NCBI GenBank assembly: GCA_029226955.1
Contig: JAQXZA010000110.1
Location: 1-42,606, forward strand
DNA: 42,606 bases
Reading direction: 5' to 3'
From: Clostridia bacterium
Lineage (GTDB): Bacteria; Bacillota; Clostridia; Oscillospirales; Acutalibacteraceae
Made by a program: the position numbers and the translations under genes. Shown here piece by piece: positions 7,999-17,508 of the stretch. The notes beneath the pieces were generated by a model. It was given only the letters and a program-made list of their open reading frames with translations, did no database searches and was not told the origin of the DNA. Numbering within the stretch: the first letter of the stretch is position 1; every line of letters starts with the position of its first letter.

Positions 7999-8814
7999 TT
8001 ACTTTACCGTTGCCGGAAAATATATGTTACAAAGTATTACTCCCGCAAAAATTACAACAGAAAAAATAAGTGCAAACAAATCCAGCTTTGTATAGTGAAG
8101 TACTCTCATTCTTGTTCGTCCGTTTCCTCCGTTGTAACAGCGGCACTCCATAGCCATTGCAAGATCGTTTGCACGTCTGAATGACGACACGAAAAGCGGA
8201 ATAAGAATAGGAATAAGTGCTTTTATACGCTGAAAAATATTTCCGCTTTCCATATCCGCTCCCCTTGCTTTCTGAGCGTTCATTATCTTGTCGGTTTCTT
8301 CAAGAAGTGTGGGAATAAAACGCATTGCAATAGTCATCATCATTGCTATTTCGTGTGTTTTTATGTGAAGATATGAAAGCGGTTTCATCAATCTTTCAAG
8401 AGCGTCCGTAAGGTCAGTCGGTGATGTTGTAAATGTAAGAACTGAACTTATCATTACAAGAGTTGCAATTCTTATTGTGATAAAAATTGCATTGTTAATT
8501 CCACCCTCGGTTATTTTCAGAAATCCCCATTCAAACAAAACCTGTCCCGAACCGTAAAACAAATTGAGTATTCCCGTAAACACTACAACAAAAAGTATAA
8601 CTTTCATACTTTTGAGATAGAGTTTAAAGCTGATTTTTGTCGATAGAATAATAAAAAGTGACGAAAGTGCGATAAGCAAAAGGGAAATATAATTCTGACA
8701 TACAAAAATGAAAATTATATATGCAAGCAAAAGAACAATTTTTGAACGGGCATCAAGTCGGTGAATGAATGATTTTCCCGGCATAAACTGTCCGAGTGTT
8801 ATATCTCTTACCAT
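7999..8814 (-). CDS. ecfT: ECF transporter transmembrane component EcfT
   Basis: The membrane scaffold of a group II energy-coupling factor transporter, linking the two ATPases to exchangeable vitamin-specific S components. It has 271 residues with about five to six hydrophobic helices. The coupling helix carries the Ala-Arg-Gly motif in AQKARGADMESG, and the second motif region is AMAMECRCYNGG. The opening MPGKSFIHRLDARSK is typical. The ribosome site AAAGGAGG is strong. It lies directly behind the two ATPase genes. No S component is encoded next to it, as expected for a shared group II module. Confidence 0.95.
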   Translation of the reverse strand: MVRDITLGQFMPGKSFIHRLDARSKIVLLLAYIIFIFVCQNYISLLLIALSSLFIILSTKISFKLYLKSMKVILFVVVFTGILNLFYGSGQVLFEWGFLKITEGGINNAIFITIRIATLVMISSVLTFTTSPTDLTDALERLMKPLSYLHIKTHEIAMMMTIAMRFIPTLLEETDKIMNAQKARGADMESGNIFQRIKALIPILIPLFVSSFRRANDLAMAMECRCYNGGNGRTRMRVLHYTKLDLFALIFSVVIFAGVILCNIYFPATVK

Positions 8815-8827
8815 TTTTCCCCTCCTT

Positions 8828-9682
8828 TTAATTTGAACCGAGATATTTTACTATCTCATTAAAACCCTGTTCAACGGTAAGAACCGTTGAATCTACATTT
8901 ATTCCATTCTGACGCAAAAGCATCATTATTTTTGTTATCTGCGGAACACGAAGTCCCATTTTTTCAAGTTCACTGCCCTTTGAAAAAACGTTTTCGGTAG
9001 TGTCAAGCATAACTTTGTGTCCGTGGTTCATAACGAGTATTCTGTCGGCTATTCTTGCAATATCCTCCATACTGTGAGATACAAGAAGAATTGTGTTTTT
9101 TCTTATGTTGTGGTATTCCTGTATCTGTGAAAGAAGAACATCACGTCCGAGCGGGTCAAGACCAGCCGTTGGTTCATCAAGAATAAGAACATCAGGGTCC
9201 ATTGCGATAACTCCGGCAATGGCGGCACGGCGTTTTTCGCCGCCTGAAAGTTCAAACGGTGATTTCTGTAAAAGTTCCTCTTTCAAACCAACAAATTCGG
9301 CTGATGTATGAACACGCTCGTCTATTTCTTCATCTGAAAGTCCCATATTTTTTGGACCAAAAGAAATATCCTTATATACGGTTTCTTCAAAAAGCTGATA
9401 TTCGGGATATTGAAAGACCATACCGACTTTAAAACGTACATTACGGATTTTTTTTGGATTTTCCCATATATCCTTACCGTCAAGGTAAATTTTTCCCTCG
9501 GTTGGCTTTAAAAGTCCGTTTAACAGCTGTACAAGTGTGGATTTTCCCGAACCTGTATGACCGATAATTCCGACAAATTCACCGTGTTCAATCTCAATAT
9601 TGACATCTGACAGGGCGACTTTTTCAAAAGATGTTTCTGCACCATATACAAATTTCAGATTTTCGGTTTTTATTACCGACAA
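8828..9682 (-). CDS. ecfA2: ECF transporter ATPase EcfA2
   Basis: ABC ATPase of the shared ECF module, which pairs with EcfA1. Walker A is GHTGSGKST, the Q-loop region is VGMVFQYPEYQLFEETV, the signature is LSGGEKRRAAIAG, and Walker B is DVLILDEPTAGLD; the switch histidine is in LLVSHSMEDIA. The open frame extends upstream to 9739, inside the previous gene. The TTG at 9682 has GGGGAG eight bases upstream and starts the protein at SVIKTENLKFVYG, the usual EcfA2 N-terminus. This gives 284 residues and a 5-base gap after the ecfA1 stop. Confidence 0.93.
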   Translation of the reverse strand: MSVIKTENLKFVYGAETSFEKVALSDVNIEIEHGEFVGIIGHTGSGKSTLVQLLNGLLKPTEGKIYLDGKDIWENPKKIRNVRFKVGMVFQYPEYQLFEETVYKDISFGPKNMGLSDEEIDERVHTSAEFVGLKEELLQKSPFELSGGEKRRAAIAGVIAMDPDVLILDEPTAGLDPLGRDVLLSQIQEYHNIRKNTILLVSHSMEDIARIADRILVMNHGHKVMLDTTENVFSKGSELEKMGLRVPQITKIMMLLRQNGINVDSTVLTVEQGFNEIVKYLGSN

Positions 9683-9687
9683 AACAA

Positions 9688-10548
9688 TCACTCCCCGACA
9701 GAATTTGTTTTCATTATTTTTAAGAGTGCCTGTACACATTCTTCTTCGTTAAGGACGCAATCAGGCACTTCAAATCCGCAACCTTTCAGCTTATATATAA
9801 GTTCGGTTGCCTGTGGAACGTCAAGACGGTGCTTTTTTAAAAGTTCAACCTGAGAAAAAACTTCTCTCGGTGTTCCCTCAGTCAGCACTTTGCCCGAATC
9901 CATCATAATAACTCTGTCAGCCATAACCGCCTCTTCCATATAATGAGTGATAAGAATAATTGTTATGCCGTATTCTTTGTTCAGCTTTGTAATGGTAGAA
10001 ATAACTTCTTCTCGACCCTGTGGGTCAAGCATAGCGGTAGGTTCATCAAGCACGATACATTCAGGTTCCATAGCGATAATTCCGGCAATGGCAACACGCT
10101 GTTTTTGTCCGCCGGATAATTTATCGGGCGAATGTCTGCGGTAATCATACATATCAACGGCTTTAAGTGAATTGTCAACACGCTGTCTTATTTCAGCAGG
10201 CGGTATTCCTAAATTTTCACAGCCGAAAGCGACATCTTCTTCGACAATTCCGGCAACAATCTGATTATCGGGATTTTGAAGTACAAGACCGACTTTTTTT
10301 CTTATATCAAAAATATGCTCATCATCTTTTGTATTCATACCGTCAACTATTACATTTCCAGTTGTGGGAAGATAGATTGAATTAAAATGCTTTGCAAGTG
10401 TGGATTTGCCTGAACCGTTATGACCTACAATAGCGACAAATTCACCCTTGCTTATATTCATACTGATACCGTTGAGTGCGAATTTGCTGTTTTCTTCGTC
10501 TGTATCATATTGAAAATATACATCGTTTACCTGTATAAAATTATTCAT
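9688..10548 (-). CDS. ecfA1: ECF transporter ATPase EcfA1
   Basis: First ATPase of the shared ECF module. Walker A is GHNGSGKST, the Q-loop [15 protein letters not shown], the signature [13 protein letters not shown], Walker [15 protein letters not shown], and the switch histidine [10 protein letters not shown]. The ATG at 10548 has GGAGC six bases upstream; the TTG three bases earlier is less likely. It opens the ecfA1-ecfA2-ecfT-truA-DUF5711 group, 29 bases behind the methyltransferase gene. Confidence 0.94.
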   Translation of the reverse strand: MNNFIQVNDVYFQYDTDEENSKFALNGISMNISKGEFVAIVGHNGSGKSTLAKHFNSIYLPTTGNVIVDGMNTKDDEHIFDIRKKVGLVLQNPDNQIVAGIVEEDVAFGCENLGIPPAEIRQRVDNSLKAVDMYDYRRHSPDKLSGGQKQRVAIAGIIAMEPECIVLDEPTAMLDPQGREEVISTITKLNKEYGITIILITHYMEEAVMADRVIMMDSGKVLTEGTPREVFSQVELLKKHRLDVPQATELIYKLKGCGFEVPDCVLNEEECVQALLKIMKTNSVGE

Positions 10549-10577
10549 CAAAAAGCTCCGATTTCATAAAAAATTCT

Positions 10578-11438
10578 TTATGACTGCCATATTGCCGTAC
10601 TTCCACAAGGCAGTGTAAGACCGCTCTCGGTTACGTGCAGACCTATTTCCGAACTTGAAACATTACCGCCGAAACGGTTTTTCAGCATTACTCCTAAAAG
10701 ATACTCCATTACCGACGGAGAAAGACCTGTTGTGTATGAATTGAGAATAAAGAACAACGGATTGTCCGACAAAATAGGCACACAAAGCTGAACAAGCGAG
10801 AAAAGCTGTTCTTCAAGTTTCCAGACTTCTCCTCCTGGCCCTCTGCCGTAGGACGGAGGATCCATTATAATTCCGTCGTATTTGTTTCCACGTCGTTGTT
10901 CTCTCTGCACAAATTTAACACAATCATCAACAAGCCAACGTACCGGCTTGTCTGAAAGTCCACTGAGTGCGGCATTTTCCTTTGCACACTGCACCATTCC
11001 TTTTGACGCATCAACGTGACATACTGTCGCACCGGCATTAAGACAGGCAAGAGTAGCCGCACCTGTATAGGCAAACATATTCAGAATTTTTATTGGGCGG
11101 TTTGCGTTTCTGATTTTTTCTGCCGCAAAATCCCAGTTTACTGCCTGTTCAGGAAAAACACCTGTATGCTTGAATCCCATAGGTTTTATGTTGAAAGTAA
11201 GGTCACGGTAGCTTATCTGCCACTGTGACGGAACTTTTTTGTAATTATGCCACGCACCGCCGCCTGTTGATGAACGACTGTAACGTGCGTGTGCCTGTTT
11301 CCACAGAGGATTTTTGCGTTCGGTTTTCCAGATTATCTGAGGGTCGGGACGAATAAGAATAATATCCCCCCAACGTTCAAGACGTTCACCGTCTGAACAA
11401 TCAATAAGTTCATAATCTTTCCATTGTGCTTCACGCAT
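10578..11438 (-). CDS. Class I SAM-dependent methyltransferase, RlmI/RlmK-like
   Basis: A 286-residue methyltransferase with the SAM-binding motif ILNMFAYTGAATLACLNAGA, the acidic loop VDASKGMVQCAKENA and the catalytic-region motif IIMDPPSYGRG. This is the arrangement of RlmI-type 23S rRNA (cytosine-C5) methyltransferases (COG1092). The N-terminal part is short and lacks a clear PUA domain, so target specificity is uncertain. The catalytic Cys of m5C enzymes is not obvious beside DPPSY. The open frame begins at 11465, but GGAGGAATATT directly precedes the ATG at 11438 (MREAQWKDYELID). Confidence 0.8.
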   Translation of the reverse strand: MREAQWKDYELIDCSDGERLERWGDIILIRPDPQIIWKTERKNPLWKQAHARYSRSSTGGGAWHNYKKVPSQWQISYRDLTFNIKPMGFKHTGVFPEQAVNWDFAAEKIRNANRPIKILNMFAYTGAATLACLNAGATVCHVDASKGMVQCAKENAALSGLSDKPVRWLVDDCVKFVQREQRRGNKYDGIIMDPPSYGRGPGGEVWKLEEQLFSLVQLCVPILSDNPLFFILNSYTTGLSPSVMEYLLGVMLKNRFGGNVSSSEIGLHVTESGLTLPCGSTAIWQS

Positions 11439-11465
11439 AATATTCCTCCGTTTCATCTGAAACAA

Positions 11466-12278
11466 TCAAAATTTCAGATTAAATAATTTAATTGCATTCC
11501 TGTACATTATGTTATTGTAGTTTTTTTCGCCGATTATACCTTTAAGGTCATTGAAATATGCCGGATATATTGATATATCACCCTTAGGGTTATTGTGATA
11601 GGTATCAAGACCATCTATTGGATTATCACTGCCGAACAATATCTTTTCACTGCCAAATTTATTTACTGCATCAATTATATGTTCCATAGGAACCCACGTT
11701 GTATCGCCGTAAAGATTGTCGGCTTTTCCGAGAAGTTCAATGCTTTCCTTGTTATCCGTTCCCAAACCTAAATGAACCATAACAAAGTTTATGTTCGGGT
11801 GCTTGATTGCGGCATTATATACATGAATTGAATTTGCCTCCTCGCAACCGCCTGTATGTGCGGCAACAGGAAGATTATATTTTTCGGCAAGCTGTAAATA
11901 CGGTTCAAGTTTCGGATCGTCAAGTGCGGTTTTTGAATGATACGGGTGAACCTTAATTCCGTGAATAACATCAAGGTTATCTTTTATCATATTTTCCAGT
12001 TTGTCGTCAACTTTTTCAAAAGCCGGCTTTATCCAGTGAAAAACACCTATTTTATCGGGATTTTCCCTTGCAAATTTCAGGCTTCTTTCGAGTGATTCTG
12101 TCTGACTTATCTGTTGTTCAGTTGGTATAATATTCAAATCACTATCATACTCTGCGGCTTGAATATTTGAAACCAATGAATAATCAATATTGTATTTTTT
12201 CATTGAGTCAAGAACCATTTGTTCAGGCATATCAAATCCAAGCATTTCTCCGATATGTACATGAGTATCAATTATCAT
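11466..12278 (-). CDS. Amidohydrolase-family metal-dependent hydrolase
   Basis: A 270-residue TIM-barrel protein of the Amidohydro_2 group (COG2159). The N-terminal metal motif is IIDTHVHIGEM; further metal or acid-base positions appear as GIKVHPYHSK, VAAHTGG, FVMVHLGLG and ILFGSDNPIDG. Enzymes of this group include decarboxylases and hydrolases, and the substrate cannot be read from sequence. The ATG at 12278 has AGAGGTGA at good distance; the GTG at 12287 lies within that ribosome site. It ends about 27 bases before the methyltransferase gene and follows an unknown protein gene by 18 bases. Confidence 0.85.
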   Translation of the reverse strand: MIIDTHVHIGEMLGFDMPEQMVLDSMKKYNIDYSLVSNIQAAEYDSDLNIIPTEQQISQTESLERSLKFARENPDKIGVFHWIKPAFEKVDDKLENMIKDNLDVIHGIKVHPYHSKTALDDPKLEPYLQLAEKYNLPVAAHTGGCEEANSIHVYNAAIKHPNINFVMVHLGLGTDNKESIELLGKADNLYGDTTWVPMEHIIDAVNKFGSEKILFGSDNPIDGLDTYHNNPKGDISIYPAYFNDLKGIIGEKNYNNIMYRNAIKLFNLKF

Positions 12279-12296
12279 AAAATTCACCTCTTAACT

Positions 12297-13049
12297 TCAA
12301 GATATAATTCCATACGACTTTAATGTTTCAATATTCACTTGTTTTCTTCTTTCGAGTTCTTCCATAGTCTTTGTATATAATTCCGGATTATCATAAACCC
12401 TGTCACGAGCTTGTGCTATTTCTTCAACTATTGACTTGTAATATTCTTTTCTGATTTGCTGATAATCTTTATCATTCGGATGATTGCCAAAACGTTTAAG
12501 CATTACTGATGATTGTTTTTCAAAAACATCTAAAAAATCATCATGATTATTGGTTTTAACTAACAAAAGGGAATCTTGATAAAATTGATCTGCATTTCTA
12601 AGTAAAGCAATATGCATATACTTACAATACCAAATATAGTCTTCTAAACTCAGAATTTTGTCCATATATGGAAAAGCTATGCTTTTTGTTTCTTCAAAAG
12701 TTTTTGCTAATGTATCACTAATACTTTGATCATCATAATAAAAAGCATATATATCATCAAATCTCTCATTCAGAGATTCATCTATATTTCTGAAATTCAT
12801 AAGAGGATTTACCCAAATTGCAAGGCTATGTTTATCTAAACTTTTACTATATATAGTAAGAATACCTACATCAATCGTAAAAGCTTTTTTGCCTTTAATT
12901 AAAGAGTTCATATTATGAAATGTAATAAACTGAAAAATCTCATTGTTAATTAATTTTCCAAAGTATGGTAATCCTTTCAACTTTATAAACCCATAAGATT
13001 TTAACTGTTGCTTGTAATATTTATTAAATTCTGTTGATAATGCTGCCAT
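12297..13049 (-). CDS. Unrecognised protein, possibly DUF4304-like
   Basis: A 250-residue soluble protein rich in Lys, Asn and Tyr. The opening (FNKYYKQQLKSYGFIKLKG, then NEIFQFITFHN) resembles the start of DUF4304-type proteins (full-length phage or host proteins of unknown role), but the match is weak. The C-terminal 60 residues are charged helices (YYKSIVEEIAQARDRVYDN). AAGAGGTG precedes the ATG. It is followed closely by the amidohydrolase gene. Its composition is more AT-rich than that of its neighbours, which may mean later acquisition. Confidence 0.5.
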   Translation of the reverse strand: MAALSTEFNKYYKQQLKSYGFIKLKGLPYFGKLINNEIFQFITFHNMNSLIKGKKAFTIDVGILTIYSKSLDKHSLAIWVNPLMNFRNIDESLNERFDDIYAFYYDDQSISDTLAKTFEETKSIAFPYMDKILSLEDYIWYCKYMHIALLRNADQFYQDSLLLVKTNNHDDFLDVFEKQSSVMLKRFGNHPNDKDYQQIRKEYYKSIVEEIAQARDRVYDNPELYTKTMEELERRKQVNIETLKSYGIIS

Positions 13050-13092
13050 ACAAGCACCTCTTATTTATGCAAAAATCAAAGCAGTAATACTA

Positions 13093-13122
13093 TGCAGAGC
13101 AAAATTACAATTCTGCTCTGCA
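13093..13122 (-). terminator. Hairpin downstream of ilvD
   Basis: A perfect 9-bp inverted repeat (TGCAGAGCA 13093-13101, TGCTCTGCA 13114-13122), 24 bases after the ilvD stop. No T-run follows on either strand, so it may be a weak terminator or a 3' stabiliser. Confidence 0.45.
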
Positions 13123-13145
13123 CAATAAACATATATTATTTTATA

Positions 13146-14813
13146 TTATTTTTTTACTTCAAGGATTGCACCTCTGTTAGCAGATGTAACAAGAGAAGCA
13201 TATCTTGCAAGATAACCTGTTGTAATCTTTGGCTCTCTCGGTTTCCATTCGGCACGACGTTTTGCCATTTCATCGTCGCTGATTTTTACATTGACTGAGT
13301 TGGCGTTGATGTCGATAGAAATAATGTCGCCGTCCTTAACGAAAGCAATAGGTCCGCCGACTGCCGCCTCAGGTGAAACATGACCGATAGCCGCACCTCT
13401 TGTTGCACCCGAAAAACGTCCATCAGTAATAAGTGCAACGGAATTTCCAAGACCTCTGCCCACGATTGCGGAAGTAGGATTGAGCATTTCACGCATACCT
13501 GGTCCGCCCTTTGGTCCTTCATAGCGGATAACAACAACATCACCGGCAACGATTTTACCACCATTGATTGCGGCAATAGCGTCCTCTTCACAGTCAAATA
13601 CTTTTGCCGGTCCTTCGTGTTTCATCATTTCGGGAGCAACTGCCGAACGCTTTACAACACAGGTATCAGGGGCAAGGTTACCACGAAGAACTGCTATGCC
13701 GCCTGTCTGGCTGTACGGATTATCGATAGGACGGATAACGTCCGGATTTTTATTTACACAGTTTGCGATATTTTCGCCTACTGTTTTTCCTGTTACTGTA
13801 ATGCAGTCAGTGTTGAGAAGATGTTTCTTGTTAAGTTCATTCATTACGGCATAAACACCGCCCGCCTCGTTAAGCTGCTCGATATAAGTATGACCCGCCG
13901 GAGCAAGATGACAAAGGTTAGGTGTTTTTGATGAAATTTCATTTGCAATATCAAGATTGATTTCAATTCCACATTCGTGAGCGATTGCCGGAAGATGTAA
14001 CATACTGTTTGTACTGCAACCAAGTGCCATATCAACAGTAAGAGCGTTATAAAATGCTTTTTCTGTCATAATATCTCTCGGGCGGATATTTTTTCTGAGC
14101 ATTTCCATAACTTGCATACCAGCGTGTTTTGCAAGTCTTATACGCTCGGAATATACTGCCGGAATTGTGCCGTTGCCCTGAAGTCCCATACCGAGAACCT
14201 CAGTAAGACAGTTCATTGAGTTAGCCGTGTACATACCCGAACACGAACCACAGGTAGGACAGGCTTTTTCCTGAAATTCATTAAATTCTTCTTCTGACAT
14301 TTTGCCGGCGGTATAAGAGCCTACTGCCTCAAACATACTTGAAAGTGATGTTTTACAACCCTGTACCTTACCGGCAAGCATAGGGCCACCGCTGACAAAT
14401 ACGGTAGGAATGTTTAATCTTGCGGCAGCCATAAGGAGTCCCGGAACGTTCTTGTCACAGTTAGGAACCATTACAAGTGCGTCAAATGCGTGTGCGGTTG
14501 CCATACATTCGGTTGAATCACAAATCAAATCTCTTGTTACAAGAGAATATTTCATACCTTTGTGTCCCATAGCTATACCATCGCATACGGCTATTGCCGG
14601 GAAAACAACAGGTGTACCGCCAGCCATAGCTACACCTAATTTTACGGCCTCAACGATTTTATCAATATTCATATGACCCGGAACAATCTCGTTATATGAA
14701 CTTACAATACCTACAAGAGGTTTTTCCATTTCTTCTTTTGTCATACCAAGAGCGTTGAACAATGACCTCTGAGGAGCTGTCTGAACACCCTTTTTTACAG
14801 AATCGCTATTCAT
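13146..14813 (-). CDS. ilvD: Dihydroxy-acid dehydratase
   Basis: Dehydrates 2,3-dihydroxy-isovalerate and 2,3-dihydroxy-3-methylvalerate in valine, isoleucine and leucine synthesis. The 555-residue length is normal for IlvD. Iron-sulfur ligands are visible as [11 protein letters not shown] and [16 protein letters not shown]; family blocks [25 protein letters not shown] and [12 protein letters not shown] are intact. No other ilv/leu gene is adjacent. It has its own consensus promoter about 70 bases upstream; the leader is too short for a T-box. Confidence 0.97.
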   Translation of the reverse strand: MNSDSVKKGVQTAPQRSLFNALGMTKEEMEKPLVGIVSSYNEIVPGHMNIDKIVEAVKLGVAMAGGTPVVFPAIAVCDGIAMGHKGMKYSLVTRDLICDSTECMATAHAFDALVMVPNCDKNVPGLLMAAARLNIPTVFVSGGPMLAGKVQGCKTSLSSMFEAVGSYTAGKMSEEEFNEFQEKACPTCGSCSGMYTANSMNCLTEVLGMGLQGNGTIPAVYSERIRLAKHAGMQVMEMLRKNIRPRDIMTEKAFYNALTVDMALGCSTNSMLHLPAIAHECGIEINLDIANEISSKTPNLCHLAPAGHTYIEQLNEAGGVYAVMNELNKKHLLNTDCITVTGKTVGENIANCVNKNPDVIRPIDNPYSQTGGIAVLRGNLAPDTCVVKRSAVAPEMMKHEGPAKVFDCEEDAIAAINGGKIVAGDVVVIRYEGPKGGPGMREMLNPTSAIVGRGLGNSVALITDGRFSGATRGAAIGHVSPEAAVGGPIAFVKDGDIISIDINANSVNVKISDDEMAKRRAEWKPREPKITTGYLARYASLVTSANRGAILEVKK

Positions 14814-14890
14814 AATTCAATAACCTGCCTTTTAAAAAATCACAATATATCTTTAATATTGTATTGTTTGTTTTAATTTTGACAAGTAAT

Positions 14891-14919
14891 ATTATAAGTT
14901 TTTATGCTTATAATGTCAA
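14891..14919 (-). promoter_or_regulatory. Consensus sigma-A promoter of ilvD
   Basis: Minus strand: TTGACA (14914-14919), a 17-base spacer, TATAAT (14891-14896). Both boxes are perfect. Transcription would start near 14884, about 70 bases before the ilvD ATG. Confidence 0.88.
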
Positions 14920-14979
14920 TGTACTTTTTCAAAAAAGTAAAACCTGTATGTCTTTTATATTGCATAGTCATAAACGAAA

Positions 14980-15021
14980 AAAGACAGTGCAAAAAGCATT
15001 TCTGCCGTTCACACTGTCTTT
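14980..15021 (-). terminator. Intrinsic terminator of the purine operon
   Basis: A 10-bp inverted repeat AAAGACAGTG (14980-14989) / CACTGTCTTT (15012-15021), 11 bases behind the purD stop. On the minus strand the stem runs into TTTTTTCG. Confidence 0.88.
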
Positions 15022-15031
15022 GAATTATAAA

Positions 15032-16297
15032 TTATTTTGTTCTGCCTATATCTTTACGGTAATGTACACCATCAAATGAGATTTTTTCAACGGCTGAATA
15101 TGCCTTTTCAAGTGCCTCGTCAAGTGTTTTTCCGCTTGCCGTTACACCGAGTACACGACCGCCGTTTGTATAGAATTTTCCGTCGGTATATTTTGTACCA
15201 GCGTGATATACGGTTGCACCGCTTACCTGTCCGTTTTCGTCAAGTCCTGTAATTTCAAGACCTTTTTTGTATGCCTGAGGATAACCACCTGATGCCATAA
15301 CAACACAGGCTGTTGCCTCGTCACTCCACTCTATATCAAGTTTATTAAGAGTTCCGTCAATAACGGCATTTATTATGTCAACAAAGTCCGTTTTAAGTCT
15401 TGGAAGTACAACCTGTGTTTCAGGGTCGCCAAATCTTGCATTGTATTCGATAACCTTAGGACCGTCAGGTGTAATCATAAGTCCGAAATACAAACAGCCT
15501 TTGAATGTACGATTTTCGCTGTTCATTGCGGCTACTGTTGGTTCAAAGATTGTTTTGCGACAGATTTCGGCAATTTCAGGTGTATAGTACGGATTAGGAC
15601 TTATTGTACCCATTCCGCCTGTGTTAAGTCCCTCGTCATTGTCATAGGCACGTTTATGGTCTTTTGATGAAACCATTGGTTTGAGTGTCTTACCGTCTGT
15701 GAACGCAAGAACAGAAACCTCAGGACCTGTAAGAAATTCCTCAACAACAACATTGTTGCCCGAATCGCCGAATTTCTTGTCTTCCATAATTTCCTTTACT
15801 GCGTCCTGTGCCTCATCGTGATTTTGTGCTATAATTACGCCTTTGCCGAGTGCAAGTCCGTCAGCCTTGATAACAACGGGATATTTTCCCTGTGCCTCTA
15901 TATAATCCATTACTTTGTGTGGGTCGTTGAACACCTCATAAGAGGCTGTCGGAATATTATACTTTTTCATAAGATTTTTTGAAAAAACCTTACTGCTTTC
16001 GATTATTGCCGCATTTGCACAAGGTCCGAATGCTCTTATTCCGTTTTCTGTAAGTGTGTCAACCATTCCCGCTGCAAGAGGGTCATCAGGTGCTACAAAA
16101 ACAAGGTCAATTTTGTTATTTTTTGAAAACTCAACCATTTTTTCCTTGTCCATTGCGTTTATGTCAACACATTCAGCGTCACGGGAAATTCCGCCGTTGC
16201 CCGGTGCTGCATATATTTTGTCAACCTTAGGACTTTCTTTGAGTTTTCTTATTATAGCGTGTTCACGTCCGCCGCTTCCGACTACAAGTATTTTCAT
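15032..16297 (-). CDS. purD: Phosphoribosylamine-glycine ligase
   Basis: Second step of de novo purine synthesis: joins phosphoribosylamine and glycine with ATP to give GAR. The 421 residues start with the N-domain motif MKILVVGSGGREHAI. The ATP-grasp part shows VVIKADGLALGKGV, TGPEVSVLAFTDG, LNTGGMGTISPNPYYTP and YNARFGDPETQ. It is the last gene of the pur operon, 18 bases behind the AICAR transformylase gene. Confidence 0.97.
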   Translation of the reverse strand: MKILVVGSGGREHAIIRKLKESPKVDKIYAAPGNGGISRDAECVDINAMDKEKMVEFSKNNKIDLVFVAPDDPLAAGMVDTLTENGIRAFGPCANAAIIESSKVFSKNLMKKYNIPTASYEVFNDPHKVMDYIEAQGKYPVVIKADGLALGKGVIIAQNHDEAQDAVKEIMEDKKFGDSGNNVVVEEFLTGPEVSVLAFTDGKTLKPMVSSKDHKRAYDNDEGLNTGGMGTISPNPYYTPEIAEICRKTIFEPTVAAMNSENRTFKGCLYFGLMITPDGPKVIEYNARFGDPETQVVLPRLKTDFVDIINAVIDGTLNKLDIEWSDEATACVVMASGGYPQAYKKGLEITGLDENGQVSGATVYHAGTKYTDGKFYTNGGRVLGVTASGKTLDEALEKAYSAVEKISFDGVHYRKDIGRTK

Positions 16298-16315
16298 ATC
16301 CTATATGCCTCCGTA

Positions 16316-17494
16316 TCAGTGATGGAAAAGGCGAATGCCTGTAAATGCCATAGTCATATTGTATTTATTGCAAGTGTCAATTACGTTGTCGTCACGGATT
16401 GAACCGCCCGGCTGTGCTATATATTGAACACCACTTCTCTTTGCACGCTCAATGTTATCGCCAAACGGGAAGAATGCGTCTGAACCGAGTGAAACACCGC
16501 TGAATGTTGAAAGCCATTGTTTCTTTTCTTCTCTTGTGAGCGGTTCAGGCTTTCTTGTGAAGAACTGTTCCCATACACCGTCAGCAAGAACGTCCTCATA
16601 ATCATCTGAAATATATACATCAATGGTGTTATCTCTGTCAGGACGGCGAATGTCATCTTTGAACGGAAGTGAAAGAACTTTCGGACACTGGCGGAGATAC
16701 CATATATCAGCCTTGTTTCCGGCAAGACGTGTGCAGTGGATTCTTGACTGCTGACCGGCACCTACACCGATTGCCTGTCCATCTTTTGCATAGCATACTG
16801 AGTTTGACTGTGTGTATTTAAGTGTGATAAGTGAAATAATAAGGTCACGCTTTGCGGATTCGGGAAGGTCTTTGTTTTCGGTTACAATGTTTTTGAGCAT
16901 TTCAGCGTCAATTTTAAGGTTGTTTCTGCCCTGTTCAAATGTTATGCCGTAAACCTGTTTATGCTCGATTTCAGCCGGAACATAAGACGGGTCTATCTGA
17001 ACGATATTGTATGTTCCTCTGCGTTTTGATTTAAGAATTTCAAGAGCCTCGTCCGTATAACCCGGGGCAATTATGCCGTCAGATACTTCTCTTTTGAGAA
17101 GAAGTGCGGTCTGCTTGTCACATATATCTGAAAGTGCTGCCCAGTCGCCGTATGATGACATTCTGTCTGCACCTCTTGCTTTTGCATAAGCACTTGCTAT
17201 CGGTGAAAGTTCAAGGTCGTCAACAAAATAAATCTTTTTGAGTGTATCGGAAAGTTCTGTTGCAACTGCTGCACCAGCAGGACTTACGTGCTTGAATGAC
17301 GCTGCTGCCGGAAGTCCTGTTGCCGCTTTCAGCTCGCTTACAAGCTGCCAGCTGTTGAAAGCGTCAAGGAAATTTATATATCCGGGTTTGCCGTTAAGCA
17401 CTTTTATAGGAAGTTCTGAACCGTCCTGCATATAAATTTTTGACGGTTTCTGGTTAGGGTTACAGCCATATTTAAGTTCAAGTTCGTTTGACAT
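16316..17494 (-). CDS. purH: Stand-alone AICAR transformylase (C-terminal PurH domain only)
   Basis: Formylates AICAR with 10-formyl-THF, the penultimate step of IMP synthesis. The 392 residues start directly with the transformylase part (LKYGCNPNQKPSKIY). The active-site block AASFKHVSPAGAA is followed by DRMSSYGDWAALSD, GVGAGQQSRIHCTRLAGNK, SDAFFPFGDNIERA and YIAQPGGSIRDD. Bifunctional PurH has about 510 residues and an N-terminal MGS-like cyclohydrolase domain; that domain is entirely absent. The cyclohydrolase step is presumably supplied by PurO, encoded 14 bases upstream in the same operon. Confidence 0.92.
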   Translation of the reverse strand: MSNELELKYGCNPNQKPSKIYMQDGSELPIKVLNGKPGYINFLDAFNSWQLVSELKAATGLPAAASFKHVSPAGAAVATELSDTLKKIYFVDDLELSPIASAYAKARGADRMSSYGDWAALSDICDKQTALLLKREVSDGIIAPGYTDEALEILKSKRRGTYNIVQIDPSYVPAEIEHKQVYGITFEQGRNNLKIDAEMLKNIVTENKDLPESAKRDLIISLITLKYTQSNSVCYAKDGQAIGVGAGQQSRIHCTRLAGNKADIWYLRQCPKVLSLPFKDDIRRPDRDNTIDVYISDDYEDVLADGVWEQFFTRKPEPLTREEKKQWLSTFSGVSLGSDAFFPFGDNIERAKRSGVQYIAQPGGSIRDDNVIDTCNKYNMTMAFTGIRLFHH

Positions 17495-17508
17495 ATTTTC
17501 TATCTCCC

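Noticed and set aside
7999-10548. Assigning the general ECF module to a specific vitamin
   Set aside because: No S component or riboswitch is adjacent, and the truA linkage is typical of the shared group II module.
14820-14885. T-box leader for ilvD
   Set aside because: The leader from the consensus promoter is only about 70 bases and lacks the T-box sequence and specifier stem.
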